Shown: piece by piece, positions 60,633-64,000 of the stretch
Position numbering within the stretch: the stretch's first letter is position 1
How the letters are laid out: each line of letters starts with the position of its first letter
NCBI RefSeq assembly: GCF_900156125.1
Contig: NZ_FTLX01000001.1
Location: 310,001 to 374,000, forward strand
Direction of reading: 5' to 3'
Length of the DNA: 64,000 bases
Source: Domibacillus enclensis
GTDB lineage: Bacteria; Bacillota; Bacilli; Bacillales; Domibacillaceae
Translations under genes and position numbers: made by a program
Notes under the pieces: model-generated
Databases searched by the model: none
Told to the model about the DNA's origin: nothing
Seen by the model: the letters and a program-made list of their open reading frames with translations, nothing else

Positions 60633-62870
60633 TTAAAACTGGTCAAGCAACTCGACGCTTTTCCGTTTCAGGTCCATCCCATCAAAGCCCATGCCGATAC
60701 AGGACGGACAGCCATTGTCACACGGGCATTTTTGAATCAAGTCTTTTGCCGCTTCCTTTACTTCGTTAAAACGCTTAAAAACATCCTCCGCAAGCCCGAT
60801 CCCGCCCGGATAATGGTCATATAAAAAGATCGTCGGCTTCCCGGAATGAGCCGCTTTTATTTGCGAGCTCACATGAATATCGCTTCTGTCACACATCGTA
60901 TGAATCGGCACAACGTGATGCAGCACATTCGCCACGCCCATCAACAGATGCTCAAGCGATTTTTCCGGTTCTTCCATTTCAAGTTCCATCCAGACAGCGC
61001 TCGTATGAATTTCTTCTTCCGGAAGAGTAATCGGTCCCGAGCCAATGTTTTCAAATGTCGTCATCTTTATTTTTTTAAAAATCGTTGGCAAAATGTTCAC
61101 CGTGACATCGCCATAATGAATGGCAGAGACCGGTTGTTCTTTTGTCCGGTCGATTTCCAGCACGTTTAGCCCAACCGCAAGATTCGCATCCGTATAATAC
61201 TCCACATCCACCTGACGGACGTATGCTTTTTTATGTGCCCAGTCCAGCTTTTCCACTTGAAACTGAACACCTTCATGCAAATAAATAGCTTCATCATGCA
61301 GCAGTGTCATGGCGCTGAGCCGGTCCATCTCCCCGATGATTTTCACGTTGGCCCGCTCCGACTGATCCACAATGACGACATTTTCCTGCGTGGCCGAACG
61401 AAGACTGATGTTTGTTGCCGGAAAGGATTCATTTGACCAGTGGTATTTCCCCCCATTGTAATGAAGAACCCGTTCCTCCCGCAAGTATTCCAGCACATCC
61501 CCGACATCCATCGGGCCAAACGCTTCTTCTTCTTTGAACGGAATCTCATAAGCGGCACACTTCAGGTGATCCACTAAAATAATTAAGTTTTCCGCATTAA
61601 TGCGCGCTGATTCCGGGTTTCGTTCAAAAAAGTAATCCGGGTTTTGCACAACGTACTGATCAATTGGTGTAGAGCTCGCAACCATGATAATGACTGCTTC
61701 CCCGTGCCGTCTGCCTGCCCGGCCCGCCTGCTGCCATGTGCTCGCGACACTGCCCGGATAGCCCGTCATCACACAAACCTGCAGCTGGCCGATGTCCACG
61801 CCGAGTTCAAGGGCATTGGTGCTGACAACACCTAAAATATCACCGTCGCGGAGGCCTTTTTCAATGGCTCTTCTTTCCTTTGGCAAGTAGCCGCCCCGGT
61901 AGCCGCGAATCGTTTTCGGTCCGATGTCTCCCTTCACCAGCTCTTGTATGTGAGATAAAATAATTTCCACCCGAACCCTGCTTCGGGCAAAAATAATCGT
62001 TTGAATCTGGTTTTTCAAAAACTCGCGCGCCAGCCGGTTCACTTCCACCGTCGCACTCCTTCTAATGTTAAGCGGTTCGTTAACGACCGGTGGATTGTAA
62101 AACACAAAATGCTTCCGGCCCCGCGGTGCTCCGTTGTTATCAATCAAGCGCATCGGGCTGCCGGTCAGTGCTTCGGCCAGTTCCTTCGGGTTGGCGATGG
62201 TGGCCGATGTGCAAATAAACTGAGGACTGCTGCCGTAAAAAGCACAGATTCTTTTTAACCGTCTCAGCACATTGGCGACATGGCTGCCAAAAACGCCCCG
62301 GTACGTATGAAGCTCATCAATCACGATGTATTTCAGGTTTTCAAATAAGCTGACCCATTTCGTATGATTGGGCAAAATGGCTGAATGCAGCATATCTGGA
62401 TTTGTCATCACAATATGACCGGCCTGTCTCACCTTTTGCCGAATGGCCGGTGATGTATCGCCGTCATATGTAAAACTTTTAATATCCGCACCCATTTCTT
62501 CAATGATTTCGTTCAGCTCACTTTTTTGGTCCTGGGCCAGCGCTTTTGTCGGAAACAAATATAATGCACGGCTTGTGGAGTCCTCTGCAATCTGCTCCAA
62601 AACGGGCAGGTTGTAGCAAAGTGTTTTTCCAGAAGCGGTCGGGGTGACGGCGACGATATTCTCTCCCTTCTGGACCGCTTCAAAGGCAGCATGCTGATGG
62701 GTATATAATTCACGAATTCGCCGTGTCTCCAGGGCTTGACGAAGCTTTTCATCAATGGTGTCCGGCAGCGGCCTTGTTTTCGCCTCCACAGGCTCCAGTT
62801 CATGCCAGTGAATGACATTTTCATCATCACGCAGCTCTGCAATAAGATCTGCCAGTGTTTTTTTCCACAT
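60633..62870 (-). CDS. mrfA: MrfA (YprA) DEAD/H-box DNA helicase
   Basis: This helicase of about 745 residues has Walker A VTPTASGKTLCYN (about 85), DELH in VIDELHTYRG (about 189-192), SAT in CTSATIANP, and the C-terminal QAGRAGRRHGEAV. Near the C-terminus CPCDNGCPSCIG gives the four-Cys zinc site of this family. MrfA unwinds DNA in 3'-5' direction and pairs with MrfB in mitomycin C repair. ATG 62870 follows GAGGTGAGG. It heads the mrfA-mrfB operon. Confidence 0.95.
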   Translation of the reverse strand: MWKKTLADLIAELRDDENVIHWHELEPVEAKTRPLPDTIDEKLRQALETRRIRELYTHQHAAFEAVQKGENIVAVTPTASGKTLCYNLPVLEQIAEDSTSRALYLFPTKALAQDQKSELNEIIEEMGADIKSFTYDGDTSPAIRQKVRQAGHIVMTNPDMLHSAILPNHTKWVSLFENLKYIVIDELHTYRGVFGSHVANVLRRLKRICAFYGSSPQFICTSATIANPKELAEALTGSPMRLIDNNGAPRGRKHFVFYNPPVVNEPLNIRRSATVEVNRLAREFLKNQIQTIIFARSRVRVEIILSHIQELVKGDIGPKTIRGYRGGYLPKERRAIEKGLRDGDILGVVSTNALELGVDIGQLQVCVMTGYPGSVASTWQQAGRAGRRHGEAVIIMVASSTPIDQYVVQNPDYFFERNPESARINAENLIILVDHLKCAAYEIPFKEEEAFGPMDVGDVLEYLREERVLHYNGGKYHWSNESFPATNISLRSATQENVVIVDQSERANVKIIGEMDRLSAMTLLHDEAIYLHEGVQFQVEKLDWAHKKAYVRQVDVEYYTDANLAVGLNVLEIDRTKEQPVSAIHYGDVTVNILPTIFKKIKMTTFENIGSGPITLPEEEIHTSAVWMELEMEEPEKSLEHLLMGVANVLHHVVPIHTMCDRSDIHVSSQIKAAHSGKPTIFLYDHYPGGIGLAEDVFKRFNEVKEAAKDLIQKCPCDNGCPSCIGMGFDGMDLKRKSVELLDQF

Positions 62871-62937
62871 CTTCCTCACCTCATTTTCAAATGGTTTCTC
62901 TTTTTATCTATTCTATCGAACAAACGATCTTTTTAAA

Positions 62938-62981
62938 AGCAAAAAAAAGAACGCACCCGGGCGCTCCTTACGCGTGCATTC
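62938..62981 (-). terminator. Terminator of the yppE unit
   Basis: GAATGCAC pairs with GTGCGTTC (62974-62981 with 62949-62956, one G-U pair) and is followed by eight Ts on the minus strand. The 5' arm overlaps the last codons of yppE. Confidence 0.75.
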
Positions 62982-63318
62982 CTTTTTGAAGCGACTCCAG
63001 TACATACAGCGCTGAATCGGCCGACTGAATGAACTTCGCTTTTCCTGTATCAAAAAAATGAGCATGCGCTCCTACACGACGAGCGTTATCAGCTGCCTGG
63101 ACAATTTGAGCTGTGTGAACATATTTTTGCGGCTGCTCTTGTAAAAATGCAAGCGCCTCTCGTTCCCACTGATCCGCCGCTTCATCTACCCTGTCCGCAA
63201 ACGGCTTGACCGTGTTGAAAAAGTCCGCTGCTTCTTTTGTCTCTCGATGGTGAGCATAAATGGATTTTGCTTCTTCTATTAATTCATGCAATGCAATCGT
63301 GCTTTCTCGTAAAGCCAC
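62968..63318 (-). CDS. yppE: YppE-like protein (DUF1798)
   Basis: This 116-residue all-helical cytoplasmic protein has RETKEAADFFNTVKPFADRVD and WEREALAFL, typical of DUF1798/YppE, and a helical C-terminus (QSADSALYVLESLQKG). The start is GTG 63318 behind AAGGGG. The function is unknown. It lies 15 nt after a coiled-coil gene and is probably co-transcribed with it. Confidence 0.85.
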   Translation of the reverse strand: MALRESTIALHELIEEAKSIYAHHRETKEAADFFNTVKPFADRVDEAADQWEREALAFLQEQPQKYVHTAQIVQAADNARRVGAHAHFFDTGKAKFIQSADSALYVLESLQKGMHA

Positions 63319-63333
63319 TCGTTACCCCTTCTT

Positions 63334-63561
63334 TCACATAGAACCGGCTGCCGGCTTTAATGAATGAGCAGCATCCCCGCATAAAAAACGGGCTCCCTCT
63401 TCCACTAACAACAAACGATTATGAAGGTGTTCTGTTCGAATTCGAAACCCGGCAATCTTGCGGCTTCGCTCATTTGCTACACTCATCTTCAACCGGCGCT
63501 CAAGCTCTAACGTATCTTTCTCCAATTCGACCAGCCGCTCCATCCACTCTTCTTTCGTCAT
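63334..63561 (-). CDS. Hypothetical coiled-coil protein (75 aa)
   Basis: I do not recognise the family. The start is ATG 63561 (MTKEEWMERLVELE) behind AAGGGG. A coiled coil (about 5-50) contains ERRLKMSVANERSRKIAGFR. A short tail carries one Cys (RFLCGDAAHSL). It lies upstream of yppE in the same direction and probably in one transcript. Confidence 0.65.
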   Translation of the reverse strand: MTKEEWMERLVELEKDTLELERRLKMSVANERSRKIAGFRIRTEHLHNRLLLVEEGARFLCGDAAHSLKPAAGSM

Positions 63562-63673
63562 CGACTCCACCCCTTTGCCGTAGTATAGAAAGGAATTCGT
63601 CAGAAAGGGAAGAGTTCCTTCCCACCTGACAAAACTAGTGAAGAAGAGTCAAAGAAGGGAATGGTACGACAAA

Positions 63674-64000
63674 TTATGCGAAAGTCATCCCTTTTTTCTT
63701 CATTAAATATTGGAGCGCACTCCGAAAGGTTAAAAAGGTGTTCAAATCGGTTCGCAGCTGCAATCCGCTGGTCATTAATGTCTGCGTAAAGCCTGGCGTG
63801 AAGCCAACGAAAAACGTTTCCGCTCCCATTAAGTTTAAAGAATTGACCAGATTGTCGATCGACTGCCCGATCACCTCCATTTGATCGATTTCGTTTTTGG
63901 AGATCGCGGTGAAATCGATAATAACGGTTTCGACAGACTGTTCATAGCAGGCATTCAGCAGGACAGAAATGATCGTTTCAAACCGCTCCTGAGACAGCTT
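63674..64000 (-). CDS. STAS-domain protein, RsbR-like (partial, N-terminus outside window)
   Basis: The last 108 residues are visible: the frame is open to the right edge. A STAS domain is seen with VETVIIDFTAISKNEIDQ (the strand-helix that carries phosphorylatable Ser/Thr in stressosome proteins), SLNLMGAETFFVGFTPGFTQ and the C-terminal helix RSALQYLMKKKG. It probably belongs to the RsbR/RsbS family of the general stress response. The N-terminal sensor domain is off the window, so the paralogue cannot be named. Confidence 0.8.
   Translation of the reverse strand, partial: KLSQERFETIISVLLNACYEQSVETVIIDFTAISKNEIDQMEVIGQSIDNLVNSLNLMGAETFFVGFTPGFTQTLMTSGLQLRTDLNTFLTFRSALQYLMKKKGMTFA

Overview
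The window looks like a chromosomal segment of an aerobic Gram-positive spore-former of the Bacillaceae. I base this on gene content and order: spo0M, gpsB beside a type B RNase P RNA, yozE, mrfAB (yprAB), dynA-ypcP, ypeP/ypdQ, ypgR, brxA (yphP), ypmR-ypmS-msrA-msrB and yodJ-deoD, in arrangements close to Bacillus subtilis. I saw no tRNA, rRNA, prophage or CRISPR array. Most genes lie on the minus strand. The genus cannot be fixed from the sequence alone; a carotenoid operon suggests a pigmented strain.

Layout. 0-8 kb: a partial chemoreceptor, a beta-lactamase-fold serine hydrolase, three tiny membrane proteins, two tandem diguanylate cyclases and a three-gene carotenoid-tailoring operon. 8-17 kb: a MATE pump, an AraC regulator divergent from an EamA exporter, a 7TM-DISM diguanylate cyclase, a Ktr-type potassium channel subunit, an SDR protein with an altered active site and a degenerate rhodanese. 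17-30 kb: ctpA, a DD-carboxypeptidase, deoD, spo0M, yozE, methionine sulfoxide reductases, ypmRS, a DegV protein and a TrpXYZ-like ABC importer. 30-35 kb: an acyltransferase, dfrA, a thyA gene split by a group I intron, ypiP, brxA, ypgR and mntR. 35-44 kb: RNase H-like genes, a TnpB element, ypcP, dynA and a CheX-like phosphatase. 44-50 kb: a plus-strand operon of three secreted proteins, two with SLH domains and one with a von Willebrand A domain. 50-56 kb: a purine-riboswitch-controlled xpt-pbuX operon and a ba3-type cytochrome oxidase. 55-64 kb: an RlmL-like methyltransferase, a PAS-GGDEF-EAL protein, rnpB, gpsB, mrfB-mrfA, yppE and a partial STAS protein.

How the genes work together. dfrA and thyA form the thymidylate cycle. 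msrA and msrB repair oxidised methionine. xpt and pbuX salvage xanthine/guanine under riboswitch control. MrfA and MrfB act together in DNA repair. Five c-di-GMP enzymes in 64 kb suggest a second-messenger-rich lifestyle.

Most notable non-gene structure. (1) A 283-nt, ORF-less group I intron in thyA with P1 to P9 recognisable. (2) Two families of long, hairpin-forming intergenic repeats, called A (three copies) and B (two copies) here. They occur twice as an A-B composite in opposite orientation about 28 kb apart. (3) Two intergenic arrays of GCG-centred words repeating about every 20 nt (17160-17272 and 32060-32175). (4) A guanine riboswitch whose competing hairpins each carry their own U-tract.
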